NCBI GenBank assembly: GCA_021775325.1
Contig: JAJFID010000397.1
Coordinates: 1-41,657, forward strand
Source of the DNA: Rhodospirillales bacterium
GTDB lineage: Bacteria > Pseudomonadota > Alphaproteobacteria > Rhodospirillales > Casp-alpha2
Direction of reading: 5' to 3'
Length of the DNA: 41,657 nt
The notes beneath the pieces are model-generated. The model was not told where the DNA came from, ran no database searches, and saw only the letters and a program-made list of their open reading frames with translations. How positions within the stretch are numbered: position 1 is the first letter of the stretch; each line of letters opens with the position of its first letter. The position numbers and the translations under genes were made by a program. Below, one piece after another: positions 1 through 7,166 of this stretch.

Positions 1-84
1 GGCGGTGGGCAGGCCCCTCGCCAACCCGGTCAGGTCCGGAAGGAAGCAGCCGCAACGAGATTCCGGTCTGGGTCATTGTCCGGC
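1..84 (+). ncRNA. ffs: SRP (4.5S) RNA, 3' part
   Basis: This is the RNA of the signal recognition particle, which binds Ffh and targets membrane proteins to the translocon. The highly conserved tip GGTCAGGTCCGGAAGGAAGC (about 29-48) is the Ffh-binding domain IV loop. It is followed by the asymmetric return strand and a GGGTCATTGTCC tail typical of alphaproteobacterial SRP RNAs. The 5' strand that should pair with the tail is outside the window, so the gene is truncated by the window edge. The exact 3' end is estimated. It lies immediately upstream of dnaX, a common arrangement in Alphaproteobacteria. Confidence 0.9.
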
Positions 85-118
85 TATCCACTTTCTCCGG
101 TAATGATTGCGGCACCCG

Positions 119-2008
119 ATGACGGACAGTAAATCTGAAACGCCGACTGAAACGCCCCCCGAATCATCATCTGCCGGGGCCAGCCAGTATCGTGTACTGG
201 CCCGAAAATATCGTCCCTCCACTTTCAGCGAAATGATCGGCCAGGAAGCCATGGTGCGGGTACTGAGCAATGCCGTCAGTTCCGGCAGGCTGGCCCATGC
301 CTTTATGCTGACCGGCGTGCGCGGTGTGGGCAAGACCACCACAGCGCGGGTGCTGGCGCGTGGCCTGAATTGCATTGGCCCAGATGATAACGGGAATGGA
401 GATGGCAAGGATGGTGGCAAGGAATTCGGCCCGACGGTCGAACCCTGTGGCCGGTGCGAACACTGTATCAGCATAGCCGAAGACAGGCACGTGGACGTGC
501 TGGAGATGGATGCCGCCAGCCGCACCGGTGTGGACGATATGCGTGAGCTGATTGAAGGCGTTCGGTACCGGCCCACATCGGCACGCTACAAGGTCTACAT
601 CATCGACGAAGTTCACATGCTGTCGAAAAGCGCCTTCAATGCGCTGCTGAAGACGCTGGAAGAACCGCCGGAACATGTAAAATTTATTTTTGCCACCACA
701 GAAATCCGCAAGGTCCCTGTCACCGTGCTGTCGCGCTGCCAACGCTTCGATCTGCGCCGGGTCGAGGTCGACGTGCTGGCCAACTACTTCGCCGATCTGG
801 CAAAACGGGAAGGCGCATCCATTGACGATACAGCCATCCAGCTTATTGCCCGTGCCGCCGATGGCAGCGTGCGTGACGGCCTCAGCCTGCTGGATCAGGC
901 CATTTCCCATACCGCCGAAACCATCACCGAAGATCACGTGCGCGAGATGCTGGGGCTGGCTGATCGCAGCCAGTCCTTCGATACCTTTGAAGCCCTGATG
1001 AAAGGCGATGCCGCTGCGGCACTGGACGTATTTACAGCCCAGTATACCTCGGGTGCTGATCCGGCCCAGGTGATCGAAGACCTGCTGGAAGTCACCCACT
1101 GGCTGACCCGCCTGAAAGTCTCGCCGACGGTGGCGGACGATATCACGGTGCCCGAGATCGAACGGGTGCGCGGCACGGCTTTGTGTGAAGGCCTTGCTAT
1201 GGCCGCGGTCACGCGGGCCTGGCAGATACTTCTCAAAGGTCTTGGCGAGGTTCGTGCTGCGCCGTCCGCTGTACAGGCCGCCGAGATGGTGTTGATCAGA
1301 CTGGCTCACGCGTCGACCCTGCCATCTCCGGAAGAAGCCCTCAGGGCATTAAGTAACGAGACGGCACCGCAGGGCGGCGGCACGGCTTCCGCATCAGGTG
1401 GATCGGCAGGTGCTGGCGGCAACGGCGCATCGGCTGTTTCTGCAACCACACAGGCACCCTCAAACGGCGGTGGTGGTACGCGAGCCAGTACGTCGGTGGC
1501 GCTCAGCGTGGTATCCGATCTGGAATCAGAGACACGCTTGGAAGAAGAGCCTGACTCCACCTGCATTCCGATCCGCGATTTTGCCCATATTGCCGCGCTG
1601 GCCGGCGAATGCCGGGAAGGCAAGTTGCAGGCCTTCCTCAGCCACAATGCCCGGCTGGTGCATTTCGAGCCGGGCCGTCTGGAAATCAACGGCGGCGAGT
1701 TTGCCGACGAAGTCACCCTGCGCCGCTTGCGGGTGTTCCTGCAGGAACAGTCCGGCATGGAGTGGTCGGTGGTCAAATCAACGGAACAGGGTGCTGCGAC
1801 GCTGATTGAACAGCAGGCCCGCGATACCAAAGCGGCCATAAAACGGGCATCCGAACATCCGCTGGTCCGCGCCGTGCTGGACACGTTTCCCGATGCCCAC
1901 GTCGAGAGCATCGAGCGCCATGAAAAAGCTGAGAGCATCGAGCGTCATGAAAAAATAGAAGCGCCGGAAATCGAAGAACCCACAGAGACCACAGAATCCA
2001 CTGAATAA
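119..2008 (+). CDS. dnaX: DNA polymerase III subunit tau/gamma
   Basis: This is the clamp-loader ATPase subunit of DNA polymerase III. It loads the beta clamp and, as tau, links the core polymerases. Counting from the ATG at 119, the Walker A motif GVRGVGKTT is near residue 68. A Cys-rich zinc module (Cys at about 85, 110, 113, 116) follows, then Walker B IIDEVH (about 161-166), sensor 1 ATTE and the SRC arginine finger. A Gly/Ala/Ser-rich linker (about 420-460) precedes the tau-type C-terminal domain. The length (629 aa) fits tau. A TTG at 107 could add four residues; neither start has a strong ribosome site. The C-terminus carries a perfect-register nine-residue tandem repeat (ESIERHEKA/ESIERHEKI). 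I see no A-rich slippery heptamer near the expected gamma end point. Confidence 0.97.
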   Translation: MTDSKSETPTETPPESSSAGASQYRVLARKYRPSTFSEMIGQEAMVRVLSNAVSSGRLAHAFMLTGVRGVGKTTTARVLARGLNCIGPDDNGNGDGKDGGKEFGPTVEPCGRCEHCISIAEDRHVDVLEMDAASRTGVDDMRELIEGVRYRPTSARYKVYIIDEVHMLSKSAFNALLKTLEEPPEHVKFIFATTEIRKVPVTVLSRCQRFDLRRVEVDVLANYFADLAKREGASIDDTAIQLIARAADGSVRDGLSLLDQAISHTAETITEDHVREMLGLADRSQSFDTFEALMKGDAAAALDVFTAQYTSGADPAQVIEDLLEVTHWLTRLKVSPTVADDITVPEIERVRGTALCEGLAMAAVTRAWQILLKGLGEVRAAPSAVQAAEMVLIRLAHASTLPSPEEALRALSNETAPQGGGTASASGGSAGAGGNGASAVSATTQAPSNGGGGTRASTSVALSVVSDLESETRLEEEPDSTCIPIRDFAHIAALAGECREGKLQAFLSHNARLVHFEPGRLEINGGEFADEVTLRRLRVFLQEQSGMEWSVVKSTEQGAATLIEQQARDTKAAIKRASEHPLVRAVLDTFPDAHVESIERHEKAESIERHEKIEAPEIEEPTETTESTE

Positions 2009-2037
2009 TCATGACATTTTGTTAGAGGGAGTCCCCC

Positions 2038-2844
2038 ATGTCTGCACAGGTCCGTACTGAACGCCGCGATAAAGTTCTCGAAATCACCATGGACAACCCG
2101 CCGGTGAACGCCATCGGCACGGATATGACCAACAGCCTGTATGAGGCCTTCTGCACCCTGCGCGATGACGATGGTCTGACCGTGGGGCTGGTTACGGGCA
2201 CGGGCGAGAAATGCTTTTCCGCGGGCTGGGATCTGAAGGAAGCCGCCGAAACCTTTGACGGTCTGGACGAGCCTGAAAACATGGCCATGTCGCCGGGCGG
2301 GTTTGCCGGTTACACGGAAATGTGGGACCTGTACAAGCCGGTTATCGCGGCACTCAACGGTCACGCCATCGGCGGCGGGCTGGAGGTGGCACTGGCCGCC
2401 GACATTATCCTGTGTGTGCCGGAAACCAATATCTGGCTGCCGGAAATGCAGCGCGGATTTCTGCCCGATGCCGGGGCCGTGCAGCGTCTGCCCAAAAAAA
2501 TCCCACATAATGTTGCCCTAGAAATGATGTACACGGGCCGCCGTATGGACGCCGAAGAAGCCCTGCACTGGGGACTGGTGCACAAAATTCTGCCGCGCGA
2601 CGCGCTTATGGACTACGCCCGTAACATGGCGGTGGAAATCTCCCTCGGCGCGCCGCTGGCGCTGCAGGCGCTCAAGGAAACTTTTTACGGCTCCAGCGAA
2701 ATGCCGGTACAGGACGCCTTCGACAATATGTCCCGGGGCCGTGGCACGTTCCCCATCTACGAGGCCGTGCTGGATTCAGACGACTTCAAGGAAGGCCCCA
2801 AAGCCTTCGCCGAAAAACGCGACCCTGTGTGGAAGGGCCGCTGA
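2038..2844 (+). CDS. caiD: Crotonase, carnitinyl-CoA dehydratase-like
   Basis: This is an enoyl-CoA hydratase/isomerase-superfamily enzyme. The fold signature is clear: a TGTGEKCFSAGWDLK segment, then ALNGHAIGGGLEVALAAD forming the oxyanion hole and CoA pocket. The C-terminus, AFAEKRDPVWKGR, matches as I recall that of E. coli CaiD almost exactly, as does the ASGWDLK-like region. This suggests the carnitinyl/crotonobetainyl-CoA hydratase subgroup rather than general beta-oxidation. The length (268 aa) is normal. A GAGGG ribosome site precedes the ATG. No caiA, caiB, caiC or transporter is nearby, so the substrate is uncertain. The gene starts 29 bp after dnaX on the same strand and ends at a hairpin. 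Confidence 0.85.
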   Translation: MSAQVRTERRDKVLEITMDNPPVNAIGTDMTNSLYEAFCTLRDDDGLTVGLVTGTGEKCFSAGWDLKEAAETFDGLDEPENMAMSPGGFAGYTEMWDLYKPVIAALNGHAIGGGLEVALAADIILCVPETNIWLPEMQRGFLPDAGAVQRLPKKIPHNVALEMMYTGRRMDAEEALHWGLVHKILPRDALMDYARNMAVEISLGAPLALQALKETFYGSSEMPVQDAFDNMSRGRGTFPIYEAVLDSDDFKEGPKAFAEKRDPVWKGR

Positions 2845-2850
2845 CCGACA

Positions 2851-2869
2851 GTGCTATTGAAAATAGCAC
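2851..2869 (+). terminator. Hairpin after the crotonase gene
   Basis: A perfect 8-bp stem GTGCTATT/AATAGCAC closes a 3-nt loop (GAA) seven bases after the stop codon. There is no following T-run, so it may be a weak intrinsic terminator or a transcript-stabilising hairpin. It runs directly into the repeat cluster that follows. Confidence 0.45.
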
Positions 2870-3015
2870 GAGAGGTAGATAGCGATACAAAGCATTGCTA
2901 CAGCCCGGCAGGGTCACGAAGTGGCCCGAGAGAGGCCATCTCTGGATGACTCGAGAGGGTAGATAGCGACACGACGTATCGCTGCAGCCCTGTCAGGTAA
3001 TACCTGCGGTCCCCA
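2869..3015 (+). repeat. Two diverged tandem repeat units of about 84 bp
   Basis: Two units begin with CGAGAGG(G)TAGATAGCGA, at about 2869 and 2952. Each contains a first hairpin: arms TAGCGATAC/GCATTGCTA at 2880-2900, and TAGCGACAC/GTATCGCTG at 2964-2984. A second palindromic block follows: a REP-like core in unit 1, and CAGGTA-A-TACCTG in unit 2. The arm differences keep pairing (G-U becomes G-C, U-A becomes U-G), which points to selection or copying of the structure. The element is non-coding. Confidence 0.6.
2903..2936 (+). repeat. REP-like palindromic repeat, copy A
   Basis: The core CCCGGCAGGG is followed by an inner stem GGGTCAC/GTGGCCC around a GAA loop, and then CCGAGAG. The same order (CCCGGCAGGG, short palindrome, CCGAGA) recurs at three other places in this window, once inverted. 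The outer arms (GCCC, GGCC) can pair around a GGCA/GAGA internal loop. It lies between the convergent crotonase and arsenite-transporter genes. Confidence 0.7.
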
Positions 3016-3172
3016 ATTTTCTGTGGAAAATCCTGGGCTGTAGACATCTGACCACATTTGCACCTGAAATAACCGGGAATTAGTCTCATAATCCGTGTTA
3101 ATTGGCCCATAAGTCTTTGAAATAAATCATTTTGTAGACAATAGGTCACATCGTCATCGTTCCCATGTCTAT

Positions 3173-3206
3173 TTTTGAGGTTTTTGGGAGAAAACCGTCC
3201 TCAAAA
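3173..3206. terminator. Possible bidirectional terminator in a 600-bp gene-free, AT-rich stretch
   Basis: The arms TTTTGAGG (3173-3180) and CCTCAAAA (3199-3206) can form a stem with an inner TTTT/AAAA continuation. They have A/T tracts on both sides, as expected for a terminator serving both strands. The position fits: the crotonase gene converges on it from the left and the arsenite exporter from the right. The rest of 3016-3442 is AT-rich, without an open frame or known motif that I can recognise. Confidence 0.35.
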
Positions 3207-3442
3207 CGATCATACACCGCCATCCAGCCACAAATCGACAGCCGGTTGGTGGGGTAAAACATAATTCACAATGGAAAATAACGCATTGAGCGGCTGAAGT
3301 AACAACAAGAATAATATCATAATATAGGCTAAAAGTCAAGTTTTTGTTTGCAAATATGGATGCGACGTCCGATTACGGGTGTAGATCAGACGAATAATTC
3401 TACCCCCAATTACTTCTGGACATGACCCTTGGCGGGCATCGC

Positions 3443-4504
3443 TTATGTCTTAAAATACCTCTGAGTTTTGTTGGCAAATCCTACTAATGACAGCATTACA
3501 GGCACCTCAACAAGAACACCTACTACAGTAGCCAAGGCCGCACCAGAATGTAATCCGAACAGGCTAACAGCGACCGCAACTGCTAGTTCAAAGAAGTTTG
3601 AAGTTCCAATTAATGCACAGGGCGCAGCGACTTTGTAAGGTACCTTCCAAATCCATGCAGCAAAATATGTCACGATGAATATGCCGTAACTTTGGATGAT
3701 TAACGGGATGGCAATCAGGAGTATCAGTAGTGGTTTGTCAAGAATGACGCCGCCCTGGAATCCAAATAGAAGTACCACTGTTGTTAACAACCCAATGATG
3801 GAAAATGGTTTCAGTTTCGCGGTGAAACTATCGATGCTACCAACCGGACTTTGAGTAATAACCTTCCGCGTCGCTACACCCGCGATAAGCGGAACGACGA
3901 CATACATAGCAACGGAAGTCAGAAGTGTTTCCCAAGGAACTGTAATGTCAGTAACGCCCAGCAGAAGCGCGACAATTGGGGCAAACGCAAAAATCATAAT
4001 GACGTCGTTCACTGATACTTGAACCAACGTATAGGTTGCATCGCCTTTTGTGAGTTGACTCCATACGAAGACCATTGCGGTACAGGGTGCTGCACCAAGC
4101 AAGATCAATCCGGCAATATACTGTTTAGCATCCCCGGGATTAATCAAATCTCTGAATACGACGTCAAAGAACAACACGCCCAACGCTGCCATGGTGAAAG
4201 GTTTGACCAGCCAGTTCACGGTCAATGTGATGACAAGCCCTTTGGGGCGCTCACCAATATGAGCAAGGCTGGCAAGGTCAACATTCACCATCATTGGATA
4301 GATCATTATCCAGATAAGAATAGCGACGACAAAGTTCACGTTTGCATGTTCAAGGGTGGCAAGTAATTGAAAAAAATCAGGCAACCACCGACCCAATCCA
4401 ATTCCCAAAATAATTGCTACACCAACCCATATAGACAGCCAGCGTTCAAACATTCCCATACTGGATTCCGGGGAAGATTGTTTGGCGGTATCGGATGAAG
4501 ACAA
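3443..4504 (-). CDS. acr3: ACR3-family arsenite efflux permease
   Basis: This is an inner-membrane exporter that removes As(III), and probably Sb(III), from the cytoplasm using the proton motive force. The 353-residue protein has about ten hydrophobic segments and the two hallmark sites of ACR3. One is [13 protein letters not shown], with the essential Cys at about 141. The other is [10 protein letters not shown], with a conserved Glu at about 333. [16 protein letters not shown] is also family-typical. The gene is visibly more AT-rich than the flanking housekeeping genes and stands alone, with no arsR, arsC or arsH around it, which suggests transfer. A 13-bp palindrome lies about 90 bp upstream of the start. 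The start was chosen at the first ATG; a later Met at residue 16 or 18 is possible. Confidence 0.92.
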   Translation of the reverse strand: MSSSDTAKQSSPESSMGMFERWLSIWVGVAIILGIGLGRWLPDFFQLLATLEHANVNFVVAILIWIMIYPMMVNVDLASLAHIGERPKGLVITLTVNWLVKPFTMAALGVLFFDVVFRDLINPGDAKQYIAGLILLGAAPCTAMVFVWSQLTKGDATYTLVQVSVNDVIMIFAFAPIVALLLGVTDITVPWETLLTSVAMYVVVPLIAGVATRKVITQSPVGSIDSFTAKLKPFSIIGLLTTVVLLFGFQGGVILDKPLLILLIAIPLIIQSYGIFIVTYFAAWIWKVPYKVAAPCALIGTSNFFELAVAVAVSLFGLHSGAALATVVGVLVEVPVMLSLVGFANKTQRYFKT

Positions 4505-4589
4505 AAGCCAATTCCAATGATGATTTATGAGAATTCATACTGTATCAAAGGTATGGATTTGTAAATTGTGGCTTGTCTACAATTGGGTA

Positions 4590-4602
4590 TCAGTTGAACT
4601 GA
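4590..4602. promoter_or_regulatory. Palindrome upstream of acr3, possible operator
   Basis: TCAGTT-G-AACTGA is a perfect 6-bp inverted repeat with one central base. It lies in the 230-bp gap between divergent acr3 and the DUF465 gene. ArsR/SmtB-type repressors bind short palindromes like this in front of arsenic genes, but no regulator gene is nearby, so the assignment is only positional. Confidence 0.3.
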
Positions 4603-4734
4603 TCAACGGCCTCCAAGTAAAACCACTTAGGAGATTTAACCAAGTTTCTCTTCGGCAAGCTTGAGCAAAATCAATGTGGAGATCTTCGTGCCACTTTATG
4701 ATGACACATCATTTAGCCAGATAGGAGGTCGCCT

Positions 4735-4968
4735 ATGTCCCACGTGCCACACGAGTTAGCAGAGGAGTTCCCTGCTGATAAAGAAAAAATTCATTCTCTT
4801 AACCAAACGAATGCACATTTTTCAAAACTCTCGGATGAATATCACGAGTTAAATAGAAAAATTCACCGGGTCGAAACAGGTGTCACACCAGTTGACGACG
4901 GCTTTGAGAAACAACTTCGGCGCCAGCGCCTCGCATTAATGGATGAAATCAGCACCTTCTTAAGATAG
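4735..4968 (+). CDS. DUF465 (YdcH-like) small protein
   Basis: This is a 77-residue protein of the DUF465/YdcH family. The sequence shows the family pattern: a central HFSKLSDEYHELNRKIHRVE helix, a short turn, then LRRQRLALMDEISTFLR. It is a helical hairpin rich in charged residues, probably cytoplasmic. No biochemical role is established for the family. An AGGAGG ribosome site lies seven bases before the ATG. It is divergent from acr3 and belongs to the accessory strip. Confidence 0.8.
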   Translation: MSHVPHELAEEFPADKEKIHSLNQTNAHFSKLSDEYHELNRKIHRVETGVTPVDDGFEKQLRRQRLALMDEISTFLR

Positions 4969-5007
4969 CAGCCATCTGTCAACTGACCGAAAGGAGCGCC
5001 CTACCTG

Positions 5008-5172
5008 GTGTGGGGCCTCTTGCTCGTGTTCGCACCAATGTCTGCTTTCAACAGCATTATGGAAGCGACCAACTGGAATGTATTGACTAGGGTTAGTTCG
5101 GCCTCACTCCTTTCCTGCAACAATCTGGGGACCGGCATAGATAATATTATCAGCACTGGATTCAAACGATGA
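5008..5172 (+). CDS. Possible 54-codon small ORF
   Basis: A GTG-initiated frame follows an AGGAG (4992-4996) at 11 nt. Its TGA overlaps the ATG of the next gene as ATGA, the pattern of translational coupling. The product would begin VWGLLLVFAPMSAF, a short hydrophobic stretch. I recognise no family, and the codon pattern is not convincing. It could equally be the 3' remnant of a longer gene or chance. Confidence 0.2.
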   Translation: MWGLLLVFAPMSAFNSIMEATNWNVLTRVSSASLLSCNNLGTGIDNIISTGFKR

Positions 5173-5495
5173 CAACTCCCTCCAAACACCCTGTTCCAGA
5201 CAAGGCGGAGTTTGCGATTGATCTACCGGACAAGTTCCATATGGGTTCTTTTGGAAAGGAAGCGAAATTTGTCGCGGCTGCAGAAAACGATGGAATAATG
5301 ATCAAGTTGTTCGCGGCTGGCAGTAAGAAAAGAGAAGCGCAAATACATCTCCATCATGAACTGCTAGCAGATATTTTGATGGAATGGGCGAGCTCTCTAA
5401 AGAAAGAACCCAAGATGTCAGAGATTCATCAGGAAAACCTACTGGAAGCGCTGCGACACGTTGAAATGGCAATCGTAGGTAAGAAGTGGAAGTAA
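5169..5495 (+). CDS. Hypothetical protein, 108 aa
   Basis: I do not recognise this protein. It is soluble, with mixed charge. A predicted beta-rich N-terminal half (FAIDLPDKFHMGSFGKEAKFVAAAENDGI has an alternating pattern) is followed by two likely helices (ELLADILMEWASSL and LLEALRHVEMAI). No Shine-Dalgarno sequence stands directly before the ATG. If a short upstream frame is real, its stop overlaps this start, which would explain that. The neighbours are a DUF465 gene and the IS relic. Confidence 0.5.
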   Translation: MTTPSKHPVPDKAEFAIDLPDKFHMGSFGKEAKFVAAAENDGIMIKLFAAGSKKREAQIHLHHELLADILMEWASSLKKEPKMSEIHQENLLEALRHVEMAIVGKKWK

Positions 5496-5639
5496 CGCTC
5501 TCACTGCCACCATCTGCATGCTGCGGCCTTTCAGTGATCTGCGAATGTCCGCTTCTGATGCCGTGGACGGCTCCCACTCGAGGCATCTCGATGTACCAAA
5601 ATGGTGTTTCCCAGAACCACAGGGAAATAGGAGCCGTCC

Positions 5640-5842
5640 ATGAACGAAGTTATCAAAATAGGTGTCGATCTTGCGAAGAACGTTTTTCAGGCGCTACCCG
5701 CAGGCCATGGCTGACCAAGATACTCGAGCGCCGGTCTGCAAAGATCGCCGCTATCGCACTAGCCAACAAGATTGCCCGTACTGCTTGGGCGATGATGGCA
5801 CACGGAACATTGTATCAGGAGCCTGAACCACAGGTCGTTTAG
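5640..5842 (+). pseudogene. IS110-family transposase, internally deleted
   Basis: The first 17 codons, MNEVIKIGVDLAKNVFQ, are the start of the DEDD RuvC-like domain, including its first catalytic Asp. They run into a stop seven codons later. In another frame, from about 5709, the extreme C-terminus of the same family follows (LERRSAKIAAIALANKIARTAW), ending at the TAG at 5840. About 280-300 residues between the two, including the rest of the catalytic domain and the HhH/Tnp_IS110 serine region, are missing, and the ends are out of frame. The product is therefore non-functional. Confidence 0.82.
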
Positions 5843-6006
5843 AACATGCGCGAGCGTCGTTCGCGCACACGAGGTTGGAAAGGATGATAGACAGATAATG
5901 CACCCAACGGTCGATCCAAGGATCGGGACAACCCGTTCTAGCCATTGCAGCGCAATCGACTGCGTGCTTCTGACCGGGGCCTGATCTGCGGAGAGCATTA
6001 TGTGCT

Positions 6007-6040
6007 ACCCGGCAGGGCCACTATGTGGTCCGAGAGGGGC
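6007..6040 (+). repeat. REP-like palindromic repeat, copy B
   Basis: CCCGGCAGGG is followed by the inner stem GGGCCAC/GTGGTCC with a TAT loop, and then CCGAGAGGGGC. A small hairpin (AGCA/TGCT) directly precedes it, as a larger one does in copy A. It lies in the non-coding 3' part of the IS relic and faces copy C. Confidence 0.75.
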
Positions 6041-6071
6041 TAGCGGCCATGTAACAGTGCCGCATCAACAG

Positions 6072-6107
6072 GCCCCTCTCGGGCATGCAAGCATGCCCTG
6101 CCGGGCA
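6072..6107 (-). repeat. REP-like palindromic repeat, copy C (inverted)
   Basis: Read on the minus strand it is GCCCGGCAGGG, stem GGGCATGC/GCATGCCC, then CCGAGAGGGGC, the same design as copies A, B and D. With copy B it forms a head-to-head pair: CGAGAGGGGC (6031-6040) and GCCCCTCTCG (6072-6081) are exact complements 31 nt apart. This resembles the paired organisation of enterobacterial BIMEs. The rest of 6108-6332 contains the IS right end and nothing else that I can identify. Confidence 0.75.
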
Positions 6108-6332
6108 AAGGAACACATGGCAGCACCGACCAGCACTGCATTTAAGTCAAGTAAACCCTTGCCGACAGGGAGCCGTCCACACATGGCTAATTGGCCAAAC
6201 AGATTAACAGGCACCAACCACGTCTGCTGTAGGCGGCGAAGCGGGCGTCGCTAGTGACGAACCGCTGGCGAAGTTCACCCTCACGGCCTTTGGTAACGCG
6301 GTGCCACCCATCCGACCATGGATAACCCAGCC

Positions 6333-6839
6333 TCACGGTGTACCGGCAGGATCATGCGCGGCCGGGTTTGTGGGTGACAGCAGGAACGGCGGTTCGTGAT
6401 CGCTGTAGAGGAGGTGCCGCTGGTCCATCTCCAGGTACGTTACGCCCAGTGAACTCAGGGCGATGGACATGGCCAGCAGGATGCCGCCGTACCAGACAAT
6501 TCGTCTTGCAAACCACATACAGGCAGTATGCAGTGCAACGCTGACCACCTGTTGGGCAAATCCACCCGGCGGCCGGTCATCTTTGCTCATAATCAGCCAT
6601 GTCTCGGTGTGATGGTAGGGCCGGTTACGGGACCACCGCGCAAAGCCGAGCAGGATGACGGCCTGTGATAGACACAGCACACCGCACACAAATGCCGCCA
6701 GCGGTGGTTGGTACATGAGCCCGAAGGCAATGCAGGCAATGCCCAGCAGCACAAAGCTGTTGGCTCTGCCAATCGAAACAAAGGCTGCGCGGTCAACGGG
6801 CGTCATGGCCAAAATTATGACTCCGTAACAGGAAAGCAT
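6333..6839 (-). CDS. Hypothetical membrane protein, 168 aa
   Basis: I do not recognise this protein. It has two hydrophobic segments in the N-terminal half (around residues 28-45 and 48-66, from SFVLLGIACIAFGLMY and LAAFVCGVLCLSQAVILLGF). A third is near residues 115-132 (GGILLAMSIALSSLGVTYL). A polar loop joins them, and the tail is Pro-rich. A start at an internal Met (6806, MTPVDRAAFV) would remove 11 residues. A GGAG lies 14 nt before that one, so neither start is well supported. The gene is isolated between the IS relic and the decayed toxin-antitoxin locus. Confidence 0.45.
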   Translation of the reverse strand: MLSCYGVIILAMTPVDRAAFVSIGRANSFVLLGIACIAFGLMYQPPLAAFVCGVLCLSQAVILLGFARWSRNRPYHHTETWLIMSKDDRPPGGFAQQVVSVALHTACMWFARRIVWYGGILLAMSIALSSLGVTYLEMDQRHLLYSDHEPPFLLSPTNPAAHDPAGTP

Positions 6840-6933
6840 ACAGTGACAAGATTGTGAGGCCGTAATCGTTATGTGAGGTGGTTCTTTGAAGGCGGTCGCG
6901 GCTGGTGATGGATTACCCGGGACTGATGATCGA

Positions 6934-7161
6934 TCATTCAGTCCGTTTCACCACGTGAAGGTTTCCCGCCGCACGGAGTGCCAACATCTTGTCGCGTATA
7001 ATTTCATTGAGTGCCGGTGGCAGGACGCCGTAATCAAAGCTCGTGTTGTCGCCGGGAACGTGCCGCAGGTCGGGGCCCGGCCAGATGAAGGAACTGAATT
7101 CGTTCAGGACGACCCAGGACCGGTCTGTGTCCAGCCCCAGTCGGGTGCGGGTTCCGGAACG
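6934..7161 (-). pseudogene. 3' fragment of a toxin-like gene partnered with the Phd antitoxin
   Basis: Downstream of the antitoxin gene, one frame stays open for about 75 codons up to a TGA. It reads RLGLDTDRSWVVLNEF, then WPGPDLR, a YGVLPPAL segment, and ends KRTE. From memory this matches the C-terminal half of a family of short proteins encoded beside Phd/AbrB-type antitoxins, distantly PemK/MazF-like, that carry the LGLD-ERSW-EFxxFxWPGPD pattern. No start codon or N-terminal half is present. The coding similarity stops at about 7161, next to a REP-like repeat. It is probably a toxin gene that has lost its 5' half. The family name is from recollection and should be treated as tentative. 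Confidence 0.55.
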
Positions 7162-7166
7162 GGGAG

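Larger units (their letters stand above)
5563..6180 (+). mobile_element. Relic of an IS1111-type (IS110 family) insertion sequence
   Basis: An exact 13-bp inverted repeat, GTGGACGGCTCCC at 5563-5575 and its complement at 6168-6180, brackets an internally deleted transposase gene. A further copy of the arm (GGAGCCGTCC, 5630-5639) stands just before the transposase ATG. IS1111-group elements have such sub-terminal inverted repeats and a long non-coding segment after the transposase gene, as here. That segment holds a GCGCGA/TCGCGC hairpin (5848-5866), where a bridge RNA would be expected. A pair of REP-like repeats lies inside the same segment. The element is about 620 bp, so most of the transposase is gone and it cannot move by itself. 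Confidence 0.72.

Noticed and set aside
167-1309. A 380-codon open frame antisense to dnaX (and similar long antisense frames, e.g. at 27044-28033)
   Set aside because: They mirror the codon structure of strongly supported genes on the other strand, have no recognisable domains, and are typical of GC-rich coding DNA.
1921-1958. A-runs (GAAAAAGC, GAAAAAATAG) as a programmed dnaX frameshift site
   Set aside because: They lie at the very end of tau, not near the expected gamma end point, and the reading phase does not give an X XXY YYZ heptamer.
2869-3015. Tandem units as a CRISPR-like array
   Set aside because: There are only two diverged units, each internally palindromic, with no constant repeat and unique spacer pattern and no cas genes.
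4630-4690. Minus-strand 19-codon frame ending LKLAEEKLG before the acr3 promoter, as the tail of a lost ars gene
   Set aside because: It is too short to separate from chance, and I could not match it to a family.
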